In this document: positions 35,519 to 44,700 of the stretch, in pieces
How the letters are laid out: every line of letters starts with the position of its first letter
Position numbering within the stretch: the first letter of the stretch is position 1
Assembly: GCF_023278185.1 (NCBI RefSeq)
Contig: NZ_CP066356.1
Coordinates: 1,418,001 to 1,482,000 of the forward strand
DNA: 64,000 bases
Reading direction: 5' to 3'
Source of the DNA: Bradyrhizobium elkanii USDA 76
GTDB taxonomy: Bacteria > Pseudomonadota > Alphaproteobacteria > Rhizobiales > Xanthobacteraceae
Notes under the pieces: generated by a model
What the model was told of the DNA's origin: nothing
What the model saw: only the letters and a program-made list of their open reading frames with translations
The model's database searches: none
Position numbers and translations under genes: made by a program

Positions 35519-35681
35519 CACCCTCCCCTGAAAGGGGAGGGTCGTTTCGCATGCAGCGAAGCGAAATGCGAAACGGGGAGGGGTCATCTCTCAACACGAG
35601 CAGTCTCTCAATGGAGAGACTGTGACCCCGCCCCGCCGCTCATTTCATTCGCGTCGACCCTCCCCTTTCAGGGGTGGGTGA
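35519..35681. repeat. intergenic palindrome with CACCCTCCCCTGAAAGGGGAGGG ends
   Basis: CCTCCCCTGAAAGGGGAGG at 35522-35540 is itself a hairpin. The right end CCTCCCCTTTCAGGGGTGGG repeats it in inverted form, and GAGACTG / CAGTCTC arms lie between. Located between sodB and crcB. Confidence 0.75.
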
Positions 35682-35732
35682 TTTGAGTGTGCGGCAAGAT
35701 GCGCCCTCACTCGACACACACCAGCGGGGGCA

Positions 35733-36122
35733 TTGGTGGGTAACGCGGCAAGCTATCTCCTCGTCTTCTTCGGCGGCGGTCTCGGCGCCACGCTGCGGCA
35801 ATTGATCAACGTCACCTGCGCGCGCTGCATCGGCACCGCATTTCCCTACGGCACCTTCATCATCAACATCACGGGCTCGACCGTGATGGGCCTGATCGCC
35901 GGCTATCTCGCCTTCAGGGGCGATGCCTCGCAGCCCTGGCGGCTATTTTTGATGACCGGCATCCTCGGCGGCTACACCACCTTCTCCGCCTTCTCGCTCG
36001 ACACCGCGCTGCTCTATGAGCGCGGCGAGCTCGGCCTTGCGGTGCTGTATGTCGCAGGCTCGGTGGCGCTCTCGATCGCCGGCCTGTTCGCCGGGCTCGC
36101 GATCGTGCGGCATTTGACGTGA
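35733..36122 (+). CDS. crcB: fluoride exporter CrcB (Fluc)
   Basis: 129 residues with four membrane helices. Family marks are GGGLGATLRQLIN, PYGTFIINITGSTVMGLIAG, GILGGYTTFSAFSLDTALLYE, the last being the pore TTFS(S/A)F motif. It forms a dual-topology dimer fluoride channel. Start is TTG at 35733 or the next codon GTG at 35736; AGCGGGGG upstream fits both. I saw no fluoride riboswitch upstream. Confidence 0.92.
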   Translation: MVGNAASYLLVFFGGGLGATLRQLINVTCARCIGTAFPYGTFIINITGSTVMGLIAGYLAFRGDASQPWRLFLMTGILGGYTTFSAFSLDTALLYERGELGLAVLYVAGSVALSIAGLFAGLAIVRHLT

Positions 36123-36225
36123 GATGCCCTCGGCACCGCCGTCTCTGGAATACTGGATCACCCGCATGCGCATGCGCGGGTGATGACACCGCGTGGTGTG
36201 GCAACTAGAATCGAGAACCATCCTT

Positions 36226-36374
36226 CCCGTCGTCCCGGCGAAGGCCGGGAGCCATTACCCCAAATCTCAATTGTTGCGCGCGCTGGGGCCACAATCCCGT
36301 TCATGATTGAGTGCGGTGGTCATGGGTCCCGGCCCCCGTGCGCAATTGCGCACTAGGCCGGGACGACGTGGGGA
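36226..36374. repeat. composite inverted repeat with CGTCGTCCCGGC / GCCGGGACGACG ends
   Basis: CGTCGTCCCGGCGAAGGCCGGGA at the left is inverted at the right as TAGGCCGGGACGACG. The right arm contains a perfect 16-bp palindrome GTGCGCAATTGCGCAC at 36338-36353. Elements of this kind are frequent in Bradyrhizobium. Confidence 0.75.
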
Positions 36375-36702
36375 GGGGTCTCGTCACCTTCCATACCGCG
36401 GAAACTGTTCATCTGTGGAACCCGCCAACCTCCCCGGCCGGCGGCATTTCCCGCCTCCAAATTTCCCTTTGGTAACCTCGCCTTAACCATGATTAGCGTT
36501 TGGTTAGGGTCGGAATGACGCGTGAAAAGCCCTCGTTTTGACATGTTGGCAGGGGAAGCAGGGCCCGGCTTTGGACGGGCCCCCCATGCGACAGATGTAA
36601 GAGGCTCTCGCGCAGTTTTGCCGCGCCGGGCGCGCGGCCGTGGAAGGGGTGCCGATTGGCGGCCCGCCGAATTGGGACACTTGCGTTGAGAGGATATTGC
36701 CG
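36375..36702. other. tolQ upstream region without a supported gene
   Basis: About 330 bp. An in-frame extension of tolQ to 36640 exists but carries no TolQ features. AT-richer DNA around 36470-36515 (CCTTAACCATGATTAGCG, TTTGGTTAGGG) could hold the tol promoter. No regulator dyad is evident. Confidence 0.4.
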
Positions 36703-37416
36703 ATGAATCCCGCCGATGTGGCTCAGTCAACTCTGCCACTGGCATCGAGCGACGTGTCGCTGATCGCGCTGTTCTGGCAGGCCCATTGGGTCGTCAAATG
36801 CGTGATGTTGGGACTTCTGTCCTGCTCGGTGTGGGTCTGGGCGATCGCAATCGACAAGATCCTGCTCTACGCCCGTACCAAGCGGGCCATGGACAAGTTC
36901 GAGCAGGCCTTCTGGTCCGGCCAGTCGATCGAGGAACTCTACCGGGCGCTCTCGGCCAAGCCGACGCAGTCGATGGCGGCCTGTTTCGTCGCGGCGATGC
37001 GGGAGTGGAAGCGCTCCTTCGAGAGCCAGTCGCGGTCCTTTGCCGGTCTGCAGGCGCGGATCGAGAAGGTCATGAACGTCTCGATCGCCCGGGAGGTGGA
37101 GCGGCTGGAACGCCGGCTGCTGGTGCTCGCCACCGTGGGCTCGGCCGGCCCCTTTGTCGGCCTGTTCGGCACCGTCTGGGGCATCATGTCGAGCTTCCAG
37201 TCGATCGCGGCCTCCAAAAATACCTCTTTGGCCGTGGTGGCGCCCGGTATCGCGGAAGCGCTGTTTGCCACCGCAATCGGCCTGATTGCCGCAATTCCGG
37301 CGACTATTTTCTACAATAAGTTCACTTCGGAGGTGAACCGGCAGGCCGCGCGCCTGGAGGGCTTCGCCGACGAGTTCTCCGCCATCCTGTCCCGTCAGAT
37401 CGACGAGCGGGGTTGA
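36703..37416 (+). CDS. tolQ: Tol-Pal system proton channel subunit TolQ
   Basis: 237 residues from the ATG at 36703. It is an inner-membrane partner of TolR and, with it, uses the proton gradient to energise TolA for outer-membrane constriction at division. Three membrane helices are visible. The family core reads RLERRLLVLATVGSAGPFVGLFGTVWGIMSSFQSI and APGIAEALFATAIGLIAAIPATIFYNKF. First gene of tolQRAB; tolR starts 34 bp after its stop. Confidence 0.96.
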   Translation: MNPADVAQSTLPLASSDVSLIALFWQAHWVVKCVMLGLLSCSVWVWAIAIDKILLYARTKRAMDKFEQAFWSGQSIEELYRALSAKPTQSMAACFVAAMREWKRSFESQSRSFAGLQARIEKVMNVSIAREVERLERRLLVLATVGSAGPFVGLFGTVWGIMSSFQSIAASKNTSLAVVAPGIAEALFATAIGLIAAIPATIFYNKFTSEVNRQAARLEGFADEFSAILSRQIDERG

Positions 37417-37450
37417 GTTAGATGATGGTCACTTTTGCGGGTGTGCGATC

Positions 37451-37918
37451 ATGGCGATGAGCATGGCAGGGTCCGGCGGTGGCAGACGCCGCCGCGGCGG
37501 GCGCAAGCCGGTCATGGCCGAGATCAACGTCACGCCGATGGTCGACGTGATGCTGGTGCTGCTGATCATCTTCATGGTGGCGGCGCCGCTGATGACGTCG
37601 AACATCGACATCGACCTGCCGGTGGCGAGCGGCGGCAAGTCGATCTCGTCGAACCAGCCGCCGCTGACGTTGTCGGTCAAGCGCACCGGCGGCGGCTGCA
37701 ACTCGAATGTCGAGCTCTATCTGGGTGACGCGCCGGTCACGGCCGCCGACTTTCCGGCCAAGATCAAGGCGATCGGTGACGCCCGGTCGGATGCCGAAAA
37801 AGTGGTCTATCTGCGCGGCGACAAGGACGTCTGTTACACGGATATGATGAAACTGCTCGGGGAGGTCCGGGCCGCGGGATTCAAGGCGAATATCGTCATC
37901 ATCCCGGAAGGCGGATAA
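37451..37918 (+). CDS. tolR: Tol-Pal system protein TolR
   Basis: 155 residues. A basic N-terminus (GGGRRRRGGRKPVMAEINVTPMVDVMLVLLIIFMVAAP) contains the single helix with the proton-accepting aspartate in M-V-D-V-M-L-V-L. The periplasmic domain follows. Second gene of the tol operon. Confidence 0.95.
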   Translation: MAMSMAGSGGGRRRRGGRKPVMAEINVTPMVDVMLVLLIIFMVAAPLMTSNIDIDLPVASGGKSISSNQPPLTLSVKRTGGGCNSNVELYLGDAPVTAADFPAKIKAIGDARSDAEKVVYLRGDKDVCYTDMMKLLGEVRAAGFKANIVIIPEGG

Positions 37919-37948
37919 CCACCATGCCAAGGCACGGGGAAGCCTGAT

Positions 37949-38881
37949 TTGAAGGTCAAGGTCGACAAGACTCTGGCGGCATCGATTGTCCTGCACGTCC
38001 TCGTGATCGGGTGGGGCCTCGTGTCGTGGTCGACCAAGGCGTACGTGATGCCCGAAGAGGAGTCGGTTGCCGTCGACGTGATCTCGCCCGACCAGCTCTC
38101 CCATGTCATGGCCGGTCAGAAGGACGGCAAGAAGGAAAATCCCAAGCCGCTGGTCGACAAGGTCGCCGAAGCCAAGCCGGTCGACGACACCGTCGGCAAG
38201 GTCGAGGAGAAAAAGCCCCCTGTCGTGACCGACACCGCGCCGCAGCCGGCGCCGAAGGTGGAGAAGCCGGAAGACAAGAAGCCGGATCCGCCGAAGAAGG
38301 TCGAGAACAAGCCGAAGGAAGAGCCGAAGCCGGTCGAGAAGAAGCCCGATCCGGTGAAACCCGACCCGATCGCCGAAGCGATCAAGAAGGAAGAGAAGAA
38401 GCCGCCGCCGAAGCCGGTTGCACAGGCCGCCAAGCCGCCGCCGGAGCAGAAGCCGAAGGATCGCGTGTTCGACCAGAGCAAGATCGCAGCCCTGCTCGAC
38501 AAGCGTGACCCGACGCGCGCCGCGGCGACCGGCGATACGCTGAACGCAAACGCTGCGCTCGGCACGGCGAAGGGCAAGGCGGCCGACAATTCCGCGACCT
38601 GGGGCGCGATGTTCCGGCAGCAGGTCGAACGCTGCTGGAAGAAGCCTTACGGTGGAATAGAGGCACAGATGGCAGAAGCCGTGTTCTCCATCCATTTGAA
38701 GCGCGACGGCACGCTGGAAGGCATGCCGGTCGTGGTAGGAAACGCGAAGACGCCTTATCTTCGGGTGTATCAGGAGAGCGGCTTGCGCGCGATCATCGAG
38801 TGCCAGCCCTATCGATTGCCTCCAGCATTCTTTGAGGAGTGGCAGTTCTTTGAGCCGGCCTTCACCGAGAGGCAGAGCTGA
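37949..38881 (+). CDS. tolA: Tol-Pal system protein TolA
   Basis: 310 residues, starting with TTG at 37949 after GGGGA (MKVKVDKTLAASIVLHVLVIGW). The N-terminal helix is the TolQR contact. A long Lys/Pro/Glu-rich stalk (about residues 55-175, full of E-K-K-P-x repeats) spans the periplasm. The C-terminal domain (MFRQQVERCWKKPYGG to PPAFFEEWQFFEPAF) resembles TonB/TolA C-termini. Third gene of the operon, between tolR and tolB. The TTG start may lower its translation. Confidence 0.92.
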   Translation: MKVKVDKTLAASIVLHVLVIGWGLVSWSTKAYVMPEEESVAVDVISPDQLSHVMAGQKDGKKENPKPLVDKVAEAKPVDDTVGKVEEKKPPVVTDTAPQPAPKVEKPEDKKPDPPKKVENKPKEEPKPVEKKPDPVKPDPIAEAIKKEEKKPPPKPVAQAAKPPPEQKPKDRVFDQSKIAALLDKRDPTRAAATGDTLNANAALGTAKGKAADNSATWGAMFRQQVERCWKKPYGGIEAQMAEAVFSIHLKRDGTLEGMPVVVGNAKTPYLRVYQESGLRAIIECQPYRLPPAFFEEWQFFEPAFTERQS

Positions 38882-38918
38882 AATTGCACGCTACCGTTTA
38901 CGAGCATGAGTTCGAGCG

Positions 38919-40277
38919 ATGATTGACAAGACCCGATTGCCTGAAACGCTGTTCCGTCCGAGCCGCCGGCAGATCCTGGCTGGAATGGCGTCCGCCGGCG
39001 CGATGCTGGGTGGCCTCACTGGCCCCGCATCCGCCCAGAAGCGGATCACCATCACCGAGGGCGAGTTCGCGCCGGTGCCGATCGCGATCCCGAACTTCGC
39101 CGCCGGCACGCCTGGCGATGCTGAAGTCGGCGTCGGCGTCACGCAGGTGATCACCAACAACCTGAAGCGCAGCGGATTGTTCGCGCCGATCGATCAGGCC
39201 GCCTATCTCGAGAAGCAGATCAACATCGACGCGGCGCCGAACTTCAACAACTGGAAGAGCATCAACGCGCAGGCGCTGGTGACCGGCCGCATGACACGCC
39301 AGGGCAACGGGCGCGTGAAGGCGGAATTCCGGCTCTGGGACGTCAACACCGGCCAGCAGCTCGCCGGCCAGCAGTACGACACCTCGGCCGAATACTGGCG
39401 GCGGATCGCGCACATCATCTCCGATCAGATCTACGAGCGGATGACCGGCGAGAAGGGCTATTTCGATACCCGCGTCGTGTTCGTCGACGAGAGCGGCTCG
39501 GCGGATCGCCGCGTCAAGCGCCTTGCGCTGATGGACCAGGACGGCGCCAATGTGCGCTACCTGACCCGCGGTTCGGACCTCGTGCTGACGCCGCGCTTCT
39601 CGCCGTCGACCCAGGAAATCACCTATATGGAATTCGGGCAGGGCGATCCGCGCGTCTATCTGCTCAACATCGAGACCGGCCAGCGCGAGATCGTCGGCAA
39701 CTTCCCGGGCATGTCGTTCTCGCCGCGCTTCTCGCCCGACGGCCAGCGCGTCATCATGAGCCTGCAGCAGGGCGGCAACTCCAACCTGTTCGTGATGGAT
39801 CTGCGCTCGAAGTCGATGACGCGGCTGACCGACACGCCGGCGATCGACACTTCGCCATCCTACGCGCCCGACGGCACGCGGCTTTGCTTCGAATCCGATC
39901 GCGGGGGCAAGCCGCAGATCTACGTGATGCCGGCTACCGGCGGCGCCGCACAGCGCATCTCGTTCGGCGACGGCACCTATTCGACGCCGGTATGGTCGCC
40001 GCGCGGCGACTACATCGCCTTCACCAAGCAGGGCGGCGGGCAGTTCGCGATCGGCATCATGAAACCCGACGGCTCGGGCGAGCGCATCCTGACCTCGGGC
40101 TTCCATAACGAAGGCCCGACCTTTGCCCCGAACGGGCGCGTCTTGATGTTCTTCCGCGATCCCGGCGGCAACAGCGGCCCGTCGCTGTTCACCATCGACG
40201 TCTCCGGGCGCAACGAGCTGCGGGTGCCGACCCCGGGCTTTGCCTCCGACCCAGCCTGGTCGCCGCTGTTGTCGTGA
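38919..40277 (+). CDS. tolB: Tol-Pal system beta-propeller protein TolB
   Basis: 452 residues. A signal sequence with twin arginine appearance ([28 protein letters not shown]) leads to the periplasm. The N-terminal domain is followed by WD40-like PD40 repeats such as [38 protein letters not shown] and [16 protein letters not shown]. It binds Pal. Fourth and last gene of the contiguous tolQRAB set; pal is not next but 3.7 kb further on. Confidence 0.95.
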   Translation: MIDKTRLPETLFRPSRRQILAGMASAGAMLGGLTGPASAQKRITITEGEFAPVPIAIPNFAAGTPGDAEVGVGVTQVITNNLKRSGLFAPIDQAAYLEKQINIDAAPNFNNWKSINAQALVTGRMTRQGNGRVKAEFRLWDVNTGQQLAGQQYDTSAEYWRRIAHIISDQIYERMTGEKGYFDTRVVFVDESGSADRRVKRLALMDQDGANVRYLTRGSDLVLTPRFSPSTQEITYMEFGQGDPRVYLLNIETGQREIVGNFPGMSFSPRFSPDGQRVIMSLQQGGNSNLFVMDLRSKSMTRLTDTPAIDTSPSYAPDGTRLCFESDRGGKPQIYVMPATGGAAQRISFGDGTYSTPVWSPRGDYIAFTKQGGGQFAIGIMKPDGSGERILTSGFHNEGPTFAPNGRVLMFFRDPGGNSGPSLFTIDVSGRNELRVPTPGFASDPAWSPLLS

Positions 40278-40461
40278 GCTGGGCGCAGAGCTGCTCCGGG
40301 AACCCCGGCGGCGATCGCAGCTTCTCACCTAGCGCACTGAATTTCATGGTGAATTCCGGCCGTCGTCTGGGCGCGGCAAGGACTTGCTAACGATGTTCGC
40401 TCAGAAAGACTTCACCTGCGATCAGTAAGAGTGCGAGCTGAAAAGGACGCGCGCTCTCACA

Positions 40462-42786
40462 ATGCAGTTTGCAAGTCAGACGGGTGAACCGGACCGGTCG
40501 ATGTCGCCGACGATTTCGGCGGCGCTGGTCGATTCCCTGTTCATGAACCCCGCGCCCATGATCTTCGGCGCCTTCGGCCCCGCCATTGCGGGCGCCGTGA
40601 TTGCGGCTGTCACGAGCAATCTGTTGTGCTGGCTGTGCGTGCCGCTGTTCATCGTGGTCGGGCTGGCGCGCGCGCTGCAGATGTACCGCTACCAGCAGCG
40701 CAATTCCCGGCTCACCGTCGAAGAGTCCGTGACCTGGGAGAAGCGCTACCGGATCGGCACCATCGCCTACGGCATTTCGCTCGGCATCTGGGGCGTTACC
40801 GTGCTGCTCACGACCAGGGATGCCGCCGCGCACATGCTCTGCGTGACCACGGTGGTCGCCTACACCTCGGCGGGGGTAGGGCGGACCTTCGGCCGGCCGC
40901 AGATCTTCCACCTGCATCTGTTGATGTCGATCGGTCCCTTGATCCTGACGCTGATGTATGTCGGCGGCCCCTATCACATCGCCCTCGCGCTGCTCAGCCT
41001 GGTGTTCTTCAGCGCCATCCGGCACCTGACCTCCAGCCTGCAGCGCATCTACGTCAACGCCTGGATCGCCAAGGAGCGCGAGGCCGCGCTGGCGGGCCAG
41101 TTCGATACCGCGCTGAACAACATGCCGCACGGCCTGTGCATGTTCAGCGCCGACGGCCGCGTTGCGGTGATGAACCACCGCTTCATCGAGATGATGCAGC
41201 TGTCGGACGATTACGTGCAGCGCGGCGCCAGTGCCACCGACATCTGCAACGCCTGCGTCCTGTCCGGCTCGATCTCGGCCGCGGCCGCGCAGCAGATTCT
41301 CTACGAGATCGAGAGCTCGCAGCGCGGCGATATCGTCACCAGCGACCCCGATCCCACCAAGAACCGCTCGCTGGACTGGACCTTCCAGCCGATGGCCGGC
41401 GGCGGCACGGTGGTGCTGGTCGAGGACATCACCGAGCGCAAGGACGCCGAGGCCCGGATCAGCCACCTCGCGCGCTACGACGAGCTGACCGCGCTGCCCA
41501 ACCGCGTCAATTTCCGCGACGAGATCGGCCGGCTGCTCGCCATGCAGCACGGCGATCATCGTTCCGCATTGCTGTTCGTCGACCTCGACCAGTTCAAGCA
41601 GGTCAACGATACGCTCGGTCATCCCTGCGGCGACCAGCTGCTCTGCGCGGTCGCCGAGCGGCTGCGTGAGATGCTGCGGCCGGAGGATTTCGTGGCGCGG
41701 TTCGGCGGCGACGAGTTCGTGGTGTTCCAGCAGAACATCCACTCGCATGAGGACGCCGCCGCGCTGGCGCGGCGCATCGTCGACCGCCTCAGCGAGCGCT
41801 ACAAGATCGACAACCACCTGGTCGAGATCGGCGCCAGCGTCGGCATCGCGATGACCGCGCCCGGCGTCGGCGCCGACACGCTGCTGAAGAACGCCGACAT
41901 GGCGCTCTACCGCGCCAAGGCCGACGGCCGCGGCACCTTCTGCTTCTTCCGCGACGAGATGGCGCAAACCGTCGAGGCCCGCCGCATCCTCGAGCTCGAC
42001 CTGCGCAAGGCGCTCGCCAACGAGGAATTCGAGCTGTTCTACCAGCCGCTGATCAACCTGAAGTCCGGCAAGGTGAGCACCTGCGAGGCGCTGTTGCGCT
42101 GGAACCATCCGGCGCGCGGCACGGTCTCTCCGGTCGACATCATTCCGGTCGCCGAGGACATGGGCCTGATCGTCGATCTTGGCCGCTGGATCCTGCGCAA
42201 GGCCTGCATGGAATGCATGAAGTGGCCCGAGGCGGTCAGCGTCGCGGTCAACTTCTCGCCGCAGCAGTTCCACCAGCGCGACGTCTTGAGCGAGGTTCGC
42301 TACGCGCTCGAGGTCTCCGGCCTGCCGGCGCACCGTCTCGAGATCGAGATCACCGAATCCTCGCTGCTGCACAACACCGAGCTGACCCACGATGTGCTGT
42401 CCCAGCTGCGCTCGCTCGGCGTGCGGATCTCGCTGGACGATTTCGGCACCGGCTACTCGTCGCTCAGCTACCTGCACAATTTCCCGCTGCAGAAGGTCAA
42501 GATCGACCGCTCCTTCCTCGAGGGCATCGACAGCGACCGTCCGCTGACGCTGCTGCGCGGGGTGGCGCGGCTGTCGGCGGATCTCGGCATGTCGGTCGTG
42601 GTCGAGGGTATCGAGACCAATGAACAGCTCGAACTGATCAGTGCCGATGGCGCGGTGACCGAAGCACAGGGATACCTGTTCAGCCGGCCGGTTCCCTCCG
42701 TCCGCATCCGCCAGCTGCTCAATGCCTCGCACGGCCGGCGGACCGACGAGCAACTGCACGTGGTTCCCTCGCGCTCGATCGCTTAA
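40462..42786 (+). CDS. membrane-bound GGDEF-EAL cyclic-di-GMP protein
   Basis: 774 residues. Four or five N-terminal membrane helices (about residues 33-190) are followed by a PAS-like sensor with LNNMPHGLCMFSADGRVAVMNHRFIEMM. The GGDEF domain has an intact R-F-G-G-D-E-F active site and DLDQFKQVNDTLGH. The EAL domain has intact C-E-A-L-L-R-W, a N-F-S-P-Q-Q block and DDFGTGYSSLSYL. Both synthesis and breakdown of c-di-GMP are possible on paper; which dominates cannot be read. It sits between tolB and pal. Confidence 0.93.
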   Translation: MQFASQTGEPDRSMSPTISAALVDSLFMNPAPMIFGAFGPAIAGAVIAAVTSNLLCWLCVPLFIVVGLARALQMYRYQQRNSRLTVEESVTWEKRYRIGTIAYGISLGIWGVTVLLTTRDAAAHMLCVTTVVAYTSAGVGRTFGRPQIFHLHLLMSIGPLILTLMYVGGPYHIALALLSLVFFSAIRHLTSSLQRIYVNAWIAKEREAALAGQFDTALNNMPHGLCMFSADGRVAVMNHRFIEMMQLSDDYVQRGASATDICNACVLSGSISAAAAQQILYEIESSQRGDIVTSDPDPTKNRSLDWTFQPMAGGGTVVLVEDITERKDAEARISHLARYDELTALPNRVNFRDEIGRLLAMQHGDHRSALLFVDLDQFKQVNDTLGHPCGDQLLCAVAERLREMLRPEDFVARFGGDEFVVFQQNIHSHEDAAALARRIVDRLSERYKIDNHLVEIGASVGIAMTAPGVGADTLLKNADMALYRAKADGRGTFCFFRDEMAQTVEARRILELDLRKALANEEFELFYQPLINLKSGKVSTCEALLRWNHPARGTVSPVDIIPVAEDMGLIVDLGRWILRKACMECMKWPEAVSVAVNFSPQQFHQRDVLSEVRYALEVSGLPAHRLEIEITESSLLHNTELTHDVLSQLRSLGVRISLDDFGTGYSSLSYLHNFPLQKVKIDRSFLEGIDSDRPLTLLRGVARLSADLGMSVVVEGIETNEQLELISADGAVTEAQGYLFSRPVPSVRIRQLLNASHGRRTDEQLHVVPSRSIA

Positions 42787-42961
42787 GCCCGGCGCAATAC
42801 CCTCAATCGATAGTTGTGAGGGCCTTCGGCTGCACCATTCGTAGTGTGCCCCTTGCGGCGAGAGATTAACTGTATTGCCTCGATTGCTTTGACGGAAATT
42901 AAGAAGCTGTTAATCTTTTGGCTCGCGCGTTGAAGTTGTTGAGTTGTTCAAGGAGTACCAA

Positions 42962-43696
42962 ATGAGGTCCGCGGCCGAAGCCATCAAGCCCGCGACAGGA
43001 AGGCTTGCGGACCCTCTGGATCAAGTCGACTACCGCCTCGCTCAGACCCCGGAACAGAAAGACGAGATCTACCGGCTTCGCTATCGCGCCTATCTGCGCG
43101 AAGGCGCGATCCGGCCCTCGGCGGACGAGCGGGTCGTCGACCGGTTCGATGATGCGCCGAATGCCTGGGTGTTCGGTGTCTATCTGCAAGGCGAACTCTG
43201 CAGCTCGATCCGCATCACCGTGGTGACGCCGGAATGGCGCACCTCGCCGACGCTCGAGGTGTTCGGCGACGTGCTGCTGCCGAAGCTTGATCAGGGTCTG
43301 GTCTTCATCGACTCGACGCGCTTCGTCGCTGATCCCGACAAGGCCCGGAACACTCCGGAACTGCCCTACGTCACGGTGCGCCTCGGCTCGACCGCGGGCG
43401 TGCATTTCAATGCCGATTACGGCCTGGCGCCGGTTCGGCCCGAGCACATGGCGTTCTACCGCCGCGTGTTCCTGCACGAGACCTGGTCGGAGCCGCGGCT
43501 CTATCCCGGGCTGGTGAAGCCGGTCGGCTTGATGGCGTCGCATCTGCCGACGGTGCGGGAACGCGTGCTGGCCCGCTATCCGTTCCTGCGCTCGAGCGCC
43601 TTCGAGCGGCGAATGCTGTTCGACCGCGAAGGCCAGTTGCAGCCCGATGGCGTCGTGCAGCCGTTCGAGCGCGCGTCGATCGTGCCGAATCCCTGA
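42962..43696 (+). CDS. FeeM-like GNAT acyltransferase (N-acyl amino acid synthase type)
   Basis: 244 residues from the ATG at 42962, preceded by CAAGGAG at 6 bp; a TTG at 42944 is the alternative. It reads as the N-acyl amino acid synthase FeeM family, a relative of LuxI-type enzymes: EIYRLRYRAYLREGAIRP, DDAPNAWVFGVYLQGELCSSIRI, VFIDSTRFVADPDKARN, and ADYGLAPVRPEHMAFYRRVF. Such enzymes use acyl-ACP and an amine to make lipid-like products. The actual product is unknown. No luxR gene adjoins. Confidence 0.75.
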   Translation: MRSAAEAIKPATGRLADPLDQVDYRLAQTPEQKDEIYRLRYRAYLREGAIRPSADERVVDRFDDAPNAWVFGVYLQGELCSSIRITVVTPEWRTSPTLEVFGDVLLPKLDQGLVFIDSTRFVADPDKARNTPELPYVTVRLGSTAGVHFNADYGLAPVRPEHMAFYRRVFLHETWSEPRLYPGLVKPVGLMASHLPTVRERVLARYPFLRSSAFERRMLFDREGQLQPDGVVQPFERASIVPNP

Positions 43697-43967
43697 GGGA
43701 ATCGGCATTCTTATCGAGTCAGCGTCGATCGACTGTTGCGCGCAGGCCAAATTGTCCTGCAAAAGCGGCCGGTTCCCGCGAACCTTGCCTTCCCTTCACC
43801 ATCGCGCCACATTTGCCACCCATTAACCATCGGGGGCGCTTTTCGCCATTGCCTGGCATTTGATGGGGTTCAGCAAGGTCTCGTCAAGGTTGACGGAACG
43901 TTCGCTTAACCATCGCCCTGTAGACCGATTGGGTAGTACGAAGAGCGCGAGCGTGGAGGCTCCGGGA

Positions 43968-44450
43968 ATGAATTATCTCCAGGGTATGAAGCTGGTTGCG
44001 GTTCTGGCGGTGGCGCTGTCGATGGGTGCCTGCGCCAACAAGAACCCGTTGGACGCCAATGGCGCGATTGGGGGCGCCGCGACCCCGGGCAGTCAGCAGG
44101 ATTTCGTGGTCAATGTCGGCGACCGCGTGTTCTTTGAGAGCGATCAGACCGATCTGAGCCCGCAGGCGACGGCGACCCTCGACAAGCAGGCGCAGTGGCT
44201 GCAGACCTATAACCGTTACTCGTTCACCATCGAAGGTCATGCCGACGAGCGCGGCACCCGCGAATACAACATCGCGCTCGGTGCCCGCCGTGCCCAGTCG
44301 GTCCGCGCCTATCTCGCCTCGCGCGGCATCGATCCGAGCCGCATGCGCACCATTTCCTACGGCAAGGAGCGTCCGGTCGCGGTCTGTAACGACATCTCCT
44401 GCTGGTCGCAGAATCGTCGCGCCGTCACCGTGCTGAACGCCAGCTCCTGA
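43968..44450 (+). CDS. pal: peptidoglycan-associated lipoprotein Pal
   Basis: 160 residues from the ATG at 43968; upstream codons lack a signal peptide. A lipoprotein signal peptide ends in SMGAC, so Cys22 is lipidated. The OmpA-like domain has VFFESDQTDLSPQATATLDKQ, the peptidoglycan-binding EGHADERGTREYNIALGARRAQSV, and ISYGKERPVAVCN. It tethers the outer membrane to peptidoglycan and to TolB. A strong terminator follows. Confidence 0.96.
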   Translation: MNYLQGMKLVAVLAVALSMGACANKNPLDANGAIGGAATPGSQQDFVVNVGDRVFFESDQTDLSPQATATLDKQAQWLQTYNRYSFTIEGHADERGTREYNIALGARRAQSVRAYLASRGIDPSRMRTISYGKERPVAVCNDISCWSQNRRAVTVLNASS

Positions 44451-44472
44451 CGCGATCCGAGATAACTGCTTT

Positions 44473-44505
44473 CAAGCCGGCGCCTTCGGGCGCCGGTTTT
44501 GTTTT
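44473..44505 (+). terminator. Rho-independent terminator of pal
   Basis: Stem CCGGCGCC / GGCGCCGG (44477-44484 with 44489-44496) with a stable TTCG loop, followed by TTTTGTTTTGG. It begins 22 bp after the pal stop. Confidence 0.9.
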
Positions 44506-44700
44506 GGCCGCGTGAAAGCCCGGCCTGCCGTCATCAAGATGAACAAAGTTGCGCGCAATTGGCCGCTTGCTTGTTCCAGCGTCCGTACTAAACCGGTATC
44601 CCGCGACGCTGACCCGGATTTGAACTGCCAGTCACAATTCTGGCGTACTCCGTCTTTCAATGTCGCTCGCTTTTCACGTCGATCTCGTCGTCAGGGCAAA

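Noticed and set aside
35682..35732. Fluoride riboswitch before crcB
   Set aside because: I looked for the conserved GGCGATGGTGTTC-type core and did not find it.
40387..42759. 790-residue minus-strand frame across the GGDEF-EAL gene
   Set aside because: Antisense shadow; His/Arg/Gln/Asp-rich translation without domains, while the plus strand carries intact catalytic motifs.
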